A stretch of DNA of 46,207 nt from Prevotella sp. (GCA_017554385.1 JAFZIL010000075.1:1-46207), one strand, 5' to 3'; positions 8,474 to 19,600 are shown, numbered from the stretch's first letter. Made by a program: numbers and translations. Notes: generated from the sequence alone by a model not told the origin.

Positions 8474-9790
8474 ATGAAAGTGATGAAATTCGGTGGCACC
8501 TCGGTTGGTACGCCACAACGCATGAAGGAAGTAACCCAGCTGGTTACGAAGTCGGGCGAGCCCGTGTTTGTAGTACTCTCAGCTATGGCAGGCACTACAA
8601 ACTTGCTGGTCGAGATTTCTGACTATCTCTACAAGAAGAATCCCGACGGAGCCAACGAAGTAATCAACAAGATGGAGCAGAACTACGATCGCCACGTTGA
8701 AGAGCTATACAGCACCGACGAGATGAAGGAGCAGACGCGACAGTTCCTGCGCGATGAGTTCAACTACCTGCGCTCGTTTACCAAGGAGCTGTTCACCTCG
8801 TTCGAGGAGAAGAGCATCGTGGCCCAGGGTGAGATGATGTCGACCAACATGGTGGTGAACTACATGAAGGAGCAGGGCATCAACGCTGTCCTGCTGAATG
8901 CGCTCGACTTTATGCGTACAGACAAGAACGCCGAACCCGATCCCGTATATATCAAGGAGAAGCTTGCTGCCATCATGGAGAACAATCCCGGACAGCAGGT
9001 CTACCTGACCCAGGGATTCATCTGCCGTAATGCCTACGGCGAGGTGGACAACCTGCAGCGTGGCGGTAGTGACTATACTGCATCGCTCATAGGAGCTGCC
9101 ATTGGTGCCGAAGAGATTCAGATATGGACCGACATCGACGGCATGCACAACAACGACCCGCGTGTCGTAGACAAGACCCAGCCTGTGCATCAGCTACAGT
9201 TTGAAGAGGCAGCCGAGTTGGCTTACTTCGGTGCAAAGATCCTGCATCCCACCTGTGTGCAGCCTGCCAAGTATGCCGGCATACCCGTTCGCCTGCTGAA
9301 CACGATGGCCCCCGAAGCCGAGGGTACCACCATCAGCAACAAGACCGAGTATGGTAAGATCAAAGCCGTTGCAGCCAAGGACAACATCATCGCCATCAAG
9401 ATCAAGTCGAGCCGCATGCTTCTGGCCACAGGCTTCCTGCGCAAGGTGTTCGAGATCTTCGAGAGCTACCAGACCCCCATCGACATGGTGTGTACCTCAG
9501 AGGTCGGTGTCTCGATGTCGATAGACAACTCAGCCCATCTTGGCGAGATTATGGACGAGCTGAAGAAATATGGCACCGTGACCGTCGACACCGGCATGTG
9601 TGTCATCTGCGTGGTGGGCGACCTTGACTGGTCGAACATCGGCTTTGAGACCCGCGTGATGGATGCCATGAAGGACGTGCCTGTCCGTATGATCAGCTAT
9701 GGCGGTTCGAACTATAACATCTCGTTCCTCATCCGCGAGGAAGACAAGAAGCGCGCACTGCAAAGCCTGAGCGACCACCTGTTCAATTAA
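8474..9790 (+). CDS. lysC: Aspartate kinase
   Basis: A 438-residue monofunctional aspartokinase, first step of the lysine, threonine, methionine and DAP pathway. The kinase domain begins KFGGTSVG (5-12) and contains the substrate motif GRxx-like RGGSDYTASLIGAAI. Two C-terminal ACT domains (about 300-438) should mediate feedback control by an amino-acid end product. It is followed directly by lysA, an arrangement that pairs entry to and exit from the DAP branch. Confidence 0.95.
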   Translation: MKVMKFGGTSVGTPQRMKEVTQLVTKSGEPVFVVLSAMAGTTNLLVEISDYLYKKNPDGANEVINKMEQNYDRHVEELYSTDEMKEQTRQFLRDEFNYLRSFTKELFTSFEEKSIVAQGEMMSTNMVVNYMKEQGINAVLLNALDFMRTDKNAEPDPVYIKEKLAAIMENNPGQQVYLTQGFICRNAYGEVDNLQRGGSDYTASLIGAAIGAEEIQIWTDIDGMHNNDPRVVDKTQPVHQLQFEEAAELAYFGAKILHPTCVQPAKYAGIPVRLLNTMAPEAEGTTISNKTEYGKIKAVAAKDNIIAIKIKSSRMLLATGFLRKVFEIFESYQTPIDMVCTSEVGVSMSIDNSAHLGEIMDELKKYGTVTVDTGMCVICVVGDLDWSNIGFETRVMDAMKDVPVRMISYGGSNYNISFLIREEDKKRALQSLSDHLFN

Positions 9791-9812
9791 GAATTAGAAA
9801 TTAATAATTTTG
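9785..9812. repeat. Heptad repeat run in lysC-lysA spacer
   Basis: Units AATTAAG, AATTAGA, AATTAAT and a decayed AATTTTG begin in the last codons of lysC and run into the spacer. Confidence 0.65.
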
Positions 9813-9832
9813 ATTACACAGGCCGAAATACG

Positions 9833-10993
9833 ATGAAAGGAATATTCCCTGTAGACCGGTTTGAGCAACTGCGTACGCCCTTCTACTATTACGATATGGC
9901 GTTATTGCGCCAGACACTCGACACCATCAACCAAGAAGTACGGAAGCATGAAGGCTTTGTTGTACACTACGCAGTGAAGGCCAACGCCAACCCCGAGGTG
10001 CTTAGCGCCATCCGTCAGGCAGGTTTTGGTACCGACTGCGTCAGCGGTGGCGAGATTGAGGCCAGCATTCGTGCAGGATTCCCCGGACGGAAGATTGTCT
10101 TTGCCGGTGTGGGAAAGAGCGACTGGGAGATCAACCTCGGACTGGACGCTGACATCTTCTGTTTCAATGTGGAAAGTATTCCCGAGCTGGAGGTCATCAA
10201 CGAGTTGGCTACCAAAAAAGGGAAAGTGGCTCGCGTGGCTTTCCGACTGAATCCAAATGTCGGTGCCCACACCCATGCCAATATCACCACCGGACTTGCC
10301 GAGAACAAGTTCGGCATAGCCATGCGTGACATGCTTACCGTCATTGAGCATGCCCGGGAACTGTCGAACATCAAGGTGGTGGGACTGCATTTCCACATTG
10401 GGTCGCAGATTCTCGACATGGGCGACTTCCAGGCGTTGTGCAATCGTATCAACGAATTGCAGAACGAGTTGGAACGCCACCGCATCACCGTTGAGCATAT
10501 TAATGTAGGAGGTGGACTGGGCATAGACTATCAGCACCCCAACCGTGTGCCAATGGCCGATTTCCGTTCCTACTTCGACACCTACGCACGCCAACTGAAA
10601 CTGCGTCCGGGACAGACGCTCCACTTCGAACTTGGCCGGGCTGTCGTAGCCCCTTGCGGTAGTCTTATCACGCGTACCTTATATATTAAGGAAGGGGCAG
10701 TGAAGAAGTTTGCCATCGTAGATGCCGGGTTTACGGATCTCATCCGTCCAGCACTCTATCAGGCCTACCACAAGATTGAGAACATCTCAAGCGAAGAACC
10801 GAAGGACACATACGATGTTGTGGGTCCTATCTGTGAGTCGACCGATGTGTTTGCCAAGCAGATTGATTTGAACGCCACACACCGCGGTGACCTGTTAGCC
10901 ATCCGCTCGGCAGGTGCCTACGGTGAGATTATGGCCTCGCAATACAACTGCCGTCCATTGCCGAAAGGATACACCAGCGACGATCTGGCATAA
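9833..10993 (+). CDS. lysA: Diaminopimelate decarboxylase
   Basis: A 386-residue PLP enzyme that converts meso-DAP to lysine. The Schiff-base lysine is K49 in VHYAVKAN. Other family marks are the GGGLGIDY phosphate loop, the HFHIGSQI motif, and CESTDVF with the catalytic cysteine near the C-terminus. It is slightly shorter than proteobacterial LysA but typical for Bacteroidetes. It probably shares a transcript with lysC (42-bp gap) and with mltG, 17 bp downstream. Confidence 0.95.
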   Translation: MKGIFPVDRFEQLRTPFYYYDMALLRQTLDTINQEVRKHEGFVVHYAVKANANPEVLSAIRQAGFGTDCVSGGEIEASIRAGFPGRKIVFAGVGKSDWEINLGLDADIFCFNVESIPELEVINELATKKGKVARVAFRLNPNVGAHTHANITTGLAENKFGIAMRDMLTVIEHARELSNIKVVGLHFHIGSQILDMGDFQALCNRINELQNELERHRITVEHINVGGGLGIDYQHPNRVPMADFRSYFDTYARQLKLRPGQTLHFELGRAVVAPCGSLITRTLYIKEGAVKKFAIVDAGFTDLIRPALYQAYHKIENISSEEPKDTYDVVGPICESTDVFAKQIDLNATHRGDLLAIRSAGAYGEIMASQYNCRPLPKGYTSDDLA

Positions 10994-11010
10994 TCACAAA
11001 TCAGAAAAGA

Positions 11011-12036
11011 ATGAACAAACATCAAGCAAAGTATTATCTCATACCCGCAGCTGCCTGTCTGATAGGGCTTCTCTTTCTGGTATTCTATTATACTTGTACC
11101 GCTTTTTCGGCAAAAACCGAAACAGAATACGTGTATATCGATGATGACGACAATGCTGACTCGGTATTTGTCAAGCTCAGCCCAATAGCATCGTCACACG
11201 GCATCACCGGACTGCGCACGCTCATACGCCACTGCGACTATCATGAGAAAGTGCATAGTGGCCGTTATGCCATTGAGCCCGACTTGCGTATCGTCAGTCT
11301 TTTCCGCAAGCTGAAGAACGGTCAGCAGTCGCCGCTCATGCTTACGATACCCGAGAGTCGCACCATACCCCGACTTGCCGCCATATTAGGCAAGAAACTG
11401 ATGATTGACAGCACGGCAATAGCCCAGGCGCTGACCGACAGCATCTACTGCAACAAGCTGGGTTACGATGTATACTCCATCCCCGCGATGTTCGTACCAA
11501 ACACCTACGAGGTCTACTGGAACATCTCTGTTGACCAGCTGATGGAACGACTGAAGAGCGAACATGACGTTTTCTGGAACAAAAGCCGTCGACAGAAGGC
11601 CAATGCACTTGGGCTGACACCTGAAGAAGTGTGTACCGTTGCCAGCATTATCGATGAAGAAACGGCCAACACGGAAGAGAAGCCTATGATTGCAGGCATG
11701 TACCTGAACCGCCTCAAGGAAGGAATGCCCCTACAGGCCGACCCTACCGTGAAATTTGCCATTGGCGACTTCTCCATACGCCGCATCTACAAGAACATGC
11801 TTGACACCGATAGTCCTTACAACACTTACAGGAACGAAGGACTGCCACCAGGTCCCATCAAGATTGCCTCGGTGAAGGGCATCGATGCCGTGCTGAACCG
11901 TGTTCCCCACGACTATCTGTATATGTGCGCCAAGGAAGATTTCTCCGGCACCCATAATTTCGCACGCACCTATTCCGAACATCTTGCCAATGCCGCACGC
12001 TATGCCAAGGCATTGAACGAGCGGGGAATCAAATAA
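11011..12036 (+). CDS. mltG: Endolytic murein transglycosylase MltG (YceG family)
   Basis: A 341-residue inner-membrane protein with one N-terminal membrane helix (about residues 9-33) and a periplasmic YceG domain. The active-site region is VASIIDEET (210-218), followed by NRLKEGMPLQADPTVKFA and the conserved YNTYRNEGLPPGPI. The enzyme cleaves nascent glycan strands and is thought to set strand length during peptidoglycan growth. Size and motifs are standard. Confidence 0.93.
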   Translation: MNKHQAKYYLIPAAACLIGLLFLVFYYTCTAFSAKTETEYVYIDDDDNADSVFVKLSPIASSHGITGLRTLIRHCDYHEKVHSGRYAIEPDLRIVSLFRKLKNGQQSPLMLTIPESRTIPRLAAILGKKLMIDSTAIAQALTDSIYCNKLGYDVYSIPAMFVPNTYEVYWNISVDQLMERLKSEHDVFWNKSRRQKANALGLTPEEVCTVASIIDEETANTEEKPMIAGMYLNRLKEGMPLQADPTVKFAIGDFSIRRIYKNMLDTDSPYNTYRNEGLPPGPIKIASVKGIDAVLNRVPHDYLYMCAKEDFSGTHNFARTYSEHLANAARYAKALNERGIK

Positions 12037-12066
12037 GAACGTATCGTACGTGAATAGTATCGTTCC

Positions 12067-13521
12067 ATGAATGCCGCAGCTGTTGTCCTTACTACTGTCA
12101 TCATCTATCTTCTGATACTGTTTTCCATCAGTCGATGGACAACGTCAAGGCATTCGACAAACGACACGTTCTTTCGTGGGAACAGGCGTTCTCCCTGGGC
12201 CTTGGTAGCATTCGGCATGATAGGAGCCTCTGTCTCAGGGGTGACTTTCGTGAGCGTACCGGGTATGGTTCTCACCTCATCGATGACCTACCTGCAAGTA
12301 TGTATAGGCTTTATCCTGGGCTACATAGCAGTAGCATTTATCTTGCTGCCCGTCTACTATCAGCTGAACCTGACGACCATCTACACCTATCTTGGCCATC
12401 GCTTCGGACAGAGTTCCTACAAGACGGGCTCTACTTTCTTCCTCTTTTCCAAGTTAGTAGGAGCGTCAGTGAAGTTCTATGTGGTCTGTATCATTCTACA
12501 GCAATTCGTCCTAAGTGCCCTTGGCGTTCCATTCCCCGTAACCGTTGCCGCTATGGTCCTGCTCATCTGGATTTACACACGGCGTGGCGGCATAGGCACT
12601 TTGGTCTTTACCGATACATTCCAGACCATCTGTCTCTTCGCTGCCCTGCTGTTGATAATATGGCAGGCCATAGACACGATGGGACTGTCACTGAACGAAG
12701 CCATCGACAAGATTGCATCCGACGAGCGGAGTCAGGTGTTTGTATGGGACAACTGGAAGAGTCCTCGCTATTTCTGGAAACAGCTGCTTAGCGGTGCATT
12801 CATTGTGATTGTGATGACGGGGCTCGATCAGGACATGATGCAAAAGAACCTGACCTGCCGCACCCTCAAGGACGCACAGAAGAACATGTGTACCTACGGC
12901 GTGGCTTTCCTACCAGCGAACCTGTTGTTCCTGGCCCTTGGCATCCTGCTGGCGCAATGGTACACAGGAGTATATGGAGTCAGCACGCTACCCGAAGGCG
13001 ATCAGTTGCTGCCTGCTTTTGTAGCCCAGCAAGGGCTCCCCGTTCTGCTGCTCTTCACGATTGGCATCATGGCAGCCTCGTTCTCAAGTGCCGACTCCGC
13101 CCTCACATCGCTGACCACAAGCTTTTGTGTAGACATCTGTCAGGATTCGGACAATGAGAAGCTACGCAAACAGGTCCATCTATCTATATGCCTGCTCTTT
13201 GCCCTGGTCATCCTTACTATCCATGCTCTGAACAACCAAAGTCTTATAGACACCATCTACCTCATCGTTTCCTATACCTATGGTCCGCTACTCGGGCTCT
13301 TTGCTTTCGGGCTGTTCACTAAGAAGCCTGTTACCGACCGTCTCGTTCCCTATATCTGCCTGCTGTCACCATTCCTCTGCTACGCCATTGACTGGCTATG
13401 CCAACGACAGTTCAACTACCATTTCGGCTACGAGCTGCTGATGCTTAATGGTCTGTTGACATTTCTCGGATTATGGCTGATAAGGGGAAAGCGAAGCGAA
13501 AACAAAATAAATGAGCGTTAA
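12067..13521 (+). CDS. Sodium:solute symporter (SSS family)
   Basis: A 484-residue polytopic membrane protein with about 13 predicted helices. SSS-family marks include the N-terminal FGMIGASVSGVTFVSVPG region, TRRGGIGTLVFTDTFQ, and MAASFSSADSALTSLTTSF, the sodium-site helix. The transported solute cannot be read from the sequence. It lies 30 bp after mltG and may be co-transcribed. A separate promoter follows it, so the next gene is independent. Confidence 0.88.
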   Translation: MNAAAVVLTTVIIYLLILFSISRWTTSRHSTNDTFFRGNRRSPWALVAFGMIGASVSGVTFVSVPGMVLTSSMTYLQVCIGFILGYIAVAFILLPVYYQLNLTTIYTYLGHRFGQSSYKTGSTFFLFSKLVGASVKFYVVCIILQQFVLSALGVPFPVTVAAMVLLIWIYTRRGGIGTLVFTDTFQTICLFAALLLIIWQAIDTMGLSLNEAIDKIASDERSQVFVWDNWKSPRYFWKQLLSGAFIVIVMTGLDQDMMQKNLTCRTLKDAQKNMCTYGVAFLPANLLFLALGILLAQWYTGVYGVSTLPEGDQLLPAFVAQQGLPVLLLFTIGIMAASFSSADSALTSLTTSFCVDICQDSDNEKLRKQVHLSICLLFALVILTIHALNNQSLIDTIYLIVSYTYGPLLGLFAFGLFTKKPVTDRLVPYICLLSPFLCYAIDWLCQRQFNYHFGYELLMLNGLLTFLGLWLIRGKRSENKINER

Positions 13522-13533
13522 TAATCGCAAATC

Positions 13534-13565
13534 TTTTGGAGTTTCAGCCTTTTTTTGTAACTTTG
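13534..13565 (+). promoter_or_regulatory. -33/-7 promoter of the glycosyltransferase gene
   Basis: TTTTG ends at 13538 and TAACTTTG spans 13558-13565, a 19-bp spacing that matches the Bacteroidetes consensus well. The ATG follows 20 bp later. Confidence 0.75.
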
Positions 13566-13585
13566 TCTCCGAAATCTAAAAAGCA

Positions 13586-14335
13586 ATGAACAAGAGCGAC
13601 TGTATCGTCATCATTCCTACTTATAACGAGAAGGAAAACATTGAGAAAATCATCCGGGCCGTATTCGGGCTGGAGAAGTGTTTCCATATCCTGGTTATCG
13701 ACGACGGTTCGCCTGACGGGACGGCAGCTATAGTCAAGCAACTCATGCAGGACGAGTTCTCCGACCGGCTGTTCATCATGGAGCGAAGTGGCAAGCTCGG
13801 CCTCGGTACTGCCTACATCGCAGGGTTCCGCTGGGCACTTGACCATGGCTATGAATACATCTTCGAGATGGATGCCGACTTCAGCCATGATCCCAACGAC
13901 CTTCCACGTCTATATGCCGCCTGTGCCGACGAAGGCTATGACCTTGCCATCGGTTCCCGTTATATCAGTGGCGTGAACGTTGTCAACTGGCCCATCGGAC
14001 GCGTACTGATGTCCTATTTCGCCTCTAAGTATGTGCGCATCGTAACGGGCTTCAAGGTGCACGACACCACTGCAGGATTCAAGTGCTACAAGCGCCGCGT
14101 GCTGCAGACCATTGAGCTCGACAAGATCCGCTTCAAGGGTTATGGCTTCCAGATTGAGATGAAATACACCGCCTACAAGATCGGCTTTAAGATCAAGGAA
14201 GTGCCCGTTATCTTCGTCAACCGCCGGGAAGGCGTCTCCAAGATGTCGGGAGGCATCTTCGGTGAGGCATTCTTCGGCGTGATGCGGTTACGCTGGGACG
14301 GCTGGACGCGAAAGTATCCCCCACTACCTGCATAA
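13586..14335 (+). CDS. Polyprenol-phosphate mannosyltransferase-like glycosyltransferase (GT2)
   Basis: A 249-residue GT-A glycosyltransferase without C-terminal membrane helices. It has VIIPTYNEKENI at the N-terminus, the VIDDGSPDGT motif, the metal-binding DADFSHDP and the acceptor-side GSRYISG. This is the DPM1-like pattern: transfer of a sugar from a nucleotide donor to a polyprenyl phosphate on the cytoplasmic face. The exact sugar (mannose or another) is not proven. It has its own promoter and could serve O-glycosylation or envelope glycan synthesis. Confidence 0.88.
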   Translation: MNKSDCIVIIPTYNEKENIEKIIRAVFGLEKCFHILVIDDGSPDGTAAIVKQLMQDEFSDRLFIMERSGKLGLGTAYIAGFRWALDHGYEYIFEMDADFSHDPNDLPRLYAACADEGYDLAIGSRYISGVNVVNWPIGRVLMSYFASKYVRIVTGFKVHDTTAGFKCYKRRVLQTIELDKIRFKGYGFQIEMKYTAYKIGFKIKEVPVIFVNRREGVSKMSGGIFGEAFFGVMRLRWDGWTRKYPPLPA

Positions 14336-14379
14336 GTCACTAACAAAGATATAAGTTTTACCATTAACTAATTAATCAA

Positions 14380-16452
14380 TTGAAAACATTAGCATTGTTC
14401 AGCAAGTGTCTGACGGCCATTGCCATCAGCCACTTGTTTTTTTTCCAAGTACAGGCACAGCCCAAGATCAGCTGGGACGCACTGAGCCTGTCTGTTGACG
14501 GGCACCGTGTTTGTCCTGTAATGGGCGAGATCCACTATTCGCGCATCCCCCAAGATGAATGGCAACGAGAAGTAAGGATGATGAAGGACGGCGGTGTGAC
14601 CATCATTGCCACTTACGTCTTCTGGAACCACATCGAAGAGGAAGAAGGTATCTTCCGTTGGGACGGCCAGCGGTCATTGCGTCAGTTCCTTGAGGTGTGC
14701 AAGTCCGAGCAGATGCCTGTGGTGCTTCGGTTAGGTCCGTTCTGTCATGGCGAGGTGCGTAATGGTGGCATTCCCGATTGGATGTTCAGCAAAGGCTGCA
14801 AGTTGCGTACCGAAGACAAAAACTTCATGAAATACGCGGAACGCCTTTACCAACAGATATTTACGCAAGTACAAGGATTGCAATGGAAGGACGGAGGTCC
14901 CGTCATTGCAGCACAGTTCGACAACGAGTATCGTGGACGCGGTGAATACCTGATGGCGCTGAAAAAGATAGCACTCGGCATTGGCTTCGACCTTCCATTC
15001 TATACACGGACAGGCTGGCCCGACTTACGCACGCCAGTACCTTTTGGCGAGATGCTGCCCCTCTACGGTGACTATGCCGACGGTTTCTGGGACAAGGAAA
15101 CGAAAGAATGTGCAGGCAACTATCACAAAGCCTTTAACTTCAAGAGTTTCCGCTCGTCTACCGCTATCGGCACCGACCTCTTAGGCCAACAGGAAGCCAA
15201 GGTCAATGCTGGCGACGAGCAGTATCCTTACTTTACCTGCGAGCTTGGCGGTGGTATGGCAACAGCCTATCATCGACGTCCCTACATCTATCCTGAGGAC
15301 ACTTACTCTATGGCTATCGTGAAACTGGGTAGCGGCTCAAACCTCTTAGGCTACTATATGTACCACGGAGGTACGAACCCCGAAGGACGGCTCCACACCC
15401 TGAACGAATGTCAGACCTCACCGGGAACAGCCAATAACGATCTGCCCGTTATGACCTACGACTTCCAGGCACCACTTGGGGAGTTTGGACAGACCTATCC
15501 CCAATACTACATGCTCCGTCCGCTACACCTGTTCATGCACGACTTCGGTGAAGTTCTCGCACCCATGGAGGCCCACTTCCCTGCCCCGCAGAACCTCGCC
15601 CTCGGTGAAGACCGTGAGCTTAGATGGTCCTATCGTTCGAAGGACGGCAGTGCATTCCTGTTCATCAACAACTACGAACGCCTGCACCATCTCTCCGACA
15701 AGCACAACGTTGTCTTCGAGGTATGCGGCATCAAGTTCCCCAAGATCACCATCCCCTCTGGTACCATGTGCATCTTCCCTGTCAATATGGAAGGTATCAG
15801 CTATGCCACTGCCCAGATGGTTGCCAAGCGCAACGGCAACATCTATCTGATGCAGGTAAAGGGCATCCCCACCACTATCGCCCTCAGCAATGGCAAGACG
15901 CTCAAGAACGTCAAGGCCAAAGGTGCCACAAAACCAGTTTATAAGAACATCTACCTGCTTAGTGTAGACGAGGCAGAACAATTATTCTTGAACCATAGAC
16001 AACAAAACAGTGACATTCAAGTACTTACATACAAGAAAGAGAAAGAGGCAGGGAGTCAGCGCACCATTGTAAAAGGCAAGGCCAAGGTTGCCGAGGCCCC
16101 CTCTGACAACGACTATGAGACGGCTGCCGTTTACAAGATTGTCCTCAATGACACTTCTTTGTTGCATGGCCGCCACCTGCTCAGCATCGACTATCGAGGA
16201 GATTGCGCACGCCTCTATGCCCACTCGACGACAAATGAGTGCAAGACTGTCCGTCTCGTGGCCGATAATTTCCAGTATGGCCGTCCGTTCCTCTTCGGAT
16301 TGTGGCGACTTCCGGAGAACACCACCGAACTGGAATTGCGCATTATGCCCATGCAAACCGACATGCCTGTCTACTTGCCACGAGAAGCCGACAAAACACC
16401 TGGCGAAGGTATCAAGAAAATGGTTGTAACTTCCGAAGAGGAACAATTTTGA
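14380..16452 (+). CDS. GH35 beta-galactosidase-type enzyme, secreted
   Basis: A 690-residue glycoside hydrolase. TTG is taken as the start because the next in-frame ATG (14521) would remove the signal peptide, which is clear (hydrophobic run ending VQAQ near residue 27). GH35 marks are GEIHYSRIP, RLGPFCHGEVRNGGIPDW, the likely acid/base E183 in QFDNEY and the likely nucleophile E288 in TCELGGG. GYYMYHGGTNP closes the barrel. GH35 enzymes remove terminal beta-galactose from galactans and other side chains. Its position just ahead of the SusC promoter places it in the same glycan locus. Confidence 0.9.
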   Translation: MKTLALFSKCLTAIAISHLFFFQVQAQPKISWDALSLSVDGHRVCPVMGEIHYSRIPQDEWQREVRMMKDGGVTIIATYVFWNHIEEEEGIFRWDGQRSLRQFLEVCKSEQMPVVLRLGPFCHGEVRNGGIPDWMFSKGCKLRTEDKNFMKYAERLYQQIFTQVQGLQWKDGGPVIAAQFDNEYRGRGEYLMALKKIALGIGFDLPFYTRTGWPDLRTPVPFGEMLPLYGDYADGFWDKETKECAGNYHKAFNFKSFRSSTAIGTDLLGQQEAKVNAGDEQYPYFTCELGGGMATAYHRRPYIYPEDTYSMAIVKLGSGSNLLGYYMYHGGTNPEGRLHTLNECQTSPGTANNDLPVMTYDFQAPLGEFGQTYPQYYMLRPLHLFMHDFGEVLAPMEAHFPAPQNLALGEDRELRWSYRSKDGSAFLFINNYERLHHLSDKHNVVFEVCGIKFPKITIPSGTMCIFPVNMEGISYATAQMVAKRNGNIYLMQVKGIPTTIALSNGKTLKNVKAKGATKPVYKNIYLLSVDEAEQLFLNHRQQNSDIQVLTYKKEKEAGSQRTIVKGKAKVAEAPSDNDYETAAVYKIVLNDTSLLHGRHLLSIDYRGDCARLYAHSTTNECKTVRLVADNFQYGRPFLFGLWRLPENTTELELRIMPMQTDMPVYLPREADKTPGEGIKKMVVTSEEEQF

Positions 16453-16514
16453 CGCACAAACGCACAACATGATTGTTAAAGAGCGGAAAAAACAGGCTCC
16501 GTCCAGCAGTTTTT

Positions 16515-16540
16515 TTAAGAATTGCTTGCTCAATTCTTAA
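16515..16540. promoter_or_regulatory. Perfect 10-bp dyad over the susC -33 element
   Basis: Arms TTAAGAATTG (16515-16524) and CAATTCTTAA (16531-16540) enclose a 6-bp loop that contains the TTG serving as -33. Flanking T-run and A-run extend the pairing. This may be an operator or a terminator of upstream transcription. The long T-run precedes rather than follows the stem on the + strand, which makes a + strand terminator less likely. Confidence 0.5.
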
Positions 16541-16556
16541 GAAAAGTGTAAATTTG
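16526..16556 (+). promoter_or_regulatory. -33/-7 promoter of the susC operon
   Basis: TTG at 16526-16528 and TAAATTTG at 16549-16556 with a 20-bp spacer. The ATG follows 61 bp downstream, leaving an untranslated leader of about 55 nt. Confidence 0.7.
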
Positions 16557-16617
16557 CAACGCAAAAAAAGCAAAACTAATTTACGAAACTACAAATACTA
16601 TCACTAATTTATTATTT

Positions 16618-19600
16618 ATGTTTAAAAGTTTAACAAACCTAATTCCTACGGGCCGCAAAGCTCGTCGATTAGCGTTGACTGCCGCACTCATTCTTGGGGG
16701 CGTCGTCTCTGTGTCAGCGCAGACGAAGGTAACAGTCAAGGACGCCACTGGCGAAGCCGTGATTGGTGCCAGCGTAATTGAAAGAGGTACGCGCAATGGA
16801 GGTATTACCGACTTGGACGGTAATTTCACCATCAACGTACAGAGTAAGAACCCCATCGTCGTTTCCTATGTGGGTATGAAGTCGAAGACCGTCAGTGTGG
16901 CTGGAAAGAAAGCCGTCACCGTGGTGCTTGAAGACGACAACACAACGCTGAACGAGCTGGTGGTCATCGGCTACGGTTCGGTGAAGAAGAAGGACATCAC
17001 CGGTTCAGTGGCTACCGTGAACAGCGAAGCTCTTGTTGCCGTGCCTGTGGCCAATGCCTCCGAGGCCCTGACGGGTAAGATGCCAGGTGTGCAGATTACC
17101 ACCACTGAGGGTTCGCCAGATGCCGAAGTGAAGATCCGCGTGCGTGGCGGTGGCTCCATTACCCAGTCGAACGACCCGTTGTATATTGTCGACGGTTTCC
17201 CCGTTGATGGTATCAGCGACATCCCCGCCAACGACATTGAGGACATCACCGTGCTGAAGGACGCTTCGTCTACCGCTATTTATGGTTCGCGTGGTGCCAA
17301 CGGTGTTATCCTGGTTACGACAAAGAGCGGTACTGAAGGCAAGACCAAGGTAAGCTACAACGCTTACTACAGCTGGAAGAAGATTGCCAAGACCCTTGAC
17401 GTACTTTCGCCTTACGACTATGCCAAGTGGCAGTATGAGCTGGCCCTGCTCAGAAACAACAACGATCCTGACAAGATCTCGTCGTATACCGATTTCTTTG
17501 GAAACTATCGCGACATCGACCTTTATCAGGATGTTGAGTCGAACGACTGGCAGGACATCATGTACGGTCGCACGGGACATACCTTCAACCACAACGTCAA
17601 CATCAATGGTGGCTCTGAGACCATCAAGTATGCATTTAGCTATGCACACATGAACGACAAGGCTATCATGCTCGGTTCAAGCTTCAAGCGTGACAACTTC
17701 TCGTTGAAACTGAACACCAAGCCCACCAAGCGTACTACACTGGACTTCCAGGCCCGCTACGCCATGACCGACGTGAATGGTGCCGGTGCAAACGAGGCAA
17801 CGGGTACCTACGACACTGACCGTCGTCTGAAGTATGCTGTCATCTATACCCCCATCCCCTTGAAAAACCTTGATCCCACTGCCGGTACCGACGATGACAT
17901 GGGTAACCTCTACAACCCCATTCAGTCGAATCTGGACAACGACCGAAAGAAGGAACGCAAGAACCTGAACATGGCAGGTGCCTTCGGATGGGAGGTCATC
18001 AAGAACCTGAAGTTGAAGACCGAGTTCGGCTACGACTACTACGACCAATACGACCAGCGTTTCTGGGGTCTGACGGCCTACAGTGTCCGTAACTACGCCG
18101 ATCAGGAATATGCCGACCATCCCATCATCAGCCTTACTGACACCAATCGTGAGCGCTTCCGCAACACAAACACCGTCAGCTACGACTTCAAGGGCATCTT
18201 CGGAAAGAACAGCAATCACTCTCTGAACGTCATGGCCGGTCACGAGTGGATTATCACCAAGCGCCGTGAGAACATTAACCAGGTGGTAGGCTTCCCTACC
18301 GACTACGATTCTGACAAGGCATGGCGTCTGGTTGCTCAAGGCCATGCTGCAGCTACCAGCGACATCTACAGTCCTGACGACAAGCTGCTGTCATACTTCG
18401 GACGTGCCAACTACAACTTCATGGACAAATACCTTCTGAGCTTCACCTTCCGTGCTGATGGTAGTTCGAAGTTTGCCGAGGGCAACCGCTGGGGCTACTT
18501 CCCCTCAGCAGCAATCGCATGGCGTATCTCTCAGGAGTCGTTCATGAAGGGTGCTGAGAAGTGGCTTGACGACTTGAAATTGCGTTTCAGCTATGGTACT
18601 GCCGGTAACAACAACATTCCTTCCGGACAACTCATCCAGGAGTATGAGCCCTATAGTGCTACAGCCAACCAGCGCACTTGGGTCAACGGATTCACCAATC
18701 CCCTGCGCCCCTCTACCTACATGGCCAACTCTGACCTGAAGTGGGAAACCACCATCACCCGCAACGTAGGTCTCGACTTCACCGTCCTTGGAGGAAAGCT
18801 GAACGGTAGTATCGAAGCCTACATCAACACCACTAAGGATCTGCTCATCGCCTTCCCCGTACAGGGTACTGGCTACGACTATCAGTATCGCAACATGGGT
18901 AAAACAGAGAATAAAGGTATTGAGTTAAGCTTCACGTACCATATTATTAATAAGAAGGACTGGGGCATCGACTTTGCTGCCAACATCGGCTTCAACAAGA
19001 CGAAGATCAAGGATCTCGGTGCTATGGATGACTTCGGATGGAACTCTTACTGGGCTTCTACCGAGATCGGCAACGACTATAACGTAGCCGTCAACAGTGC
19101 CGTGGGTGAGATTATCGGCTATAAGAACGCCGGACGCTATGAGGTGAGCGACTTCGACTCGTATGATCCCTCGACCGGTTGGAAACTGAAGGACGGCGTG
19201 GCTGATGCCACCGCAGTCATCGGAGCCCTGCGCCCCGGTTCCTTGAAGCTGGTCGACATCGATGGCAATGGAACCATCGGCAATGAGGATATTGTGACAA
19301 TTGGTGACGTGAACCCGACCGCCTTTGGTGGATTCACACTCTCTGGCCGTGCTTATGGCTTCGACCTTGCTGCCAACTTCAACTACAGCATCGGCAACCA
19401 GGTCTACAATGCCAACAAGATTGAGTACACCTCGACCAGCAAGTATCAGTATCGCAACATGATCGACATCATGGCCGACGGTGAGCGTTGGACTAATCTC
19501 GACCCTGCTACAGGCCTGCTGACCAACGATCCCGTGCGTCTGGCTGAGCTGAATGCCAACACCACGATGTGGTCGCCCTACATGAGCAAGATGGTGCTCA

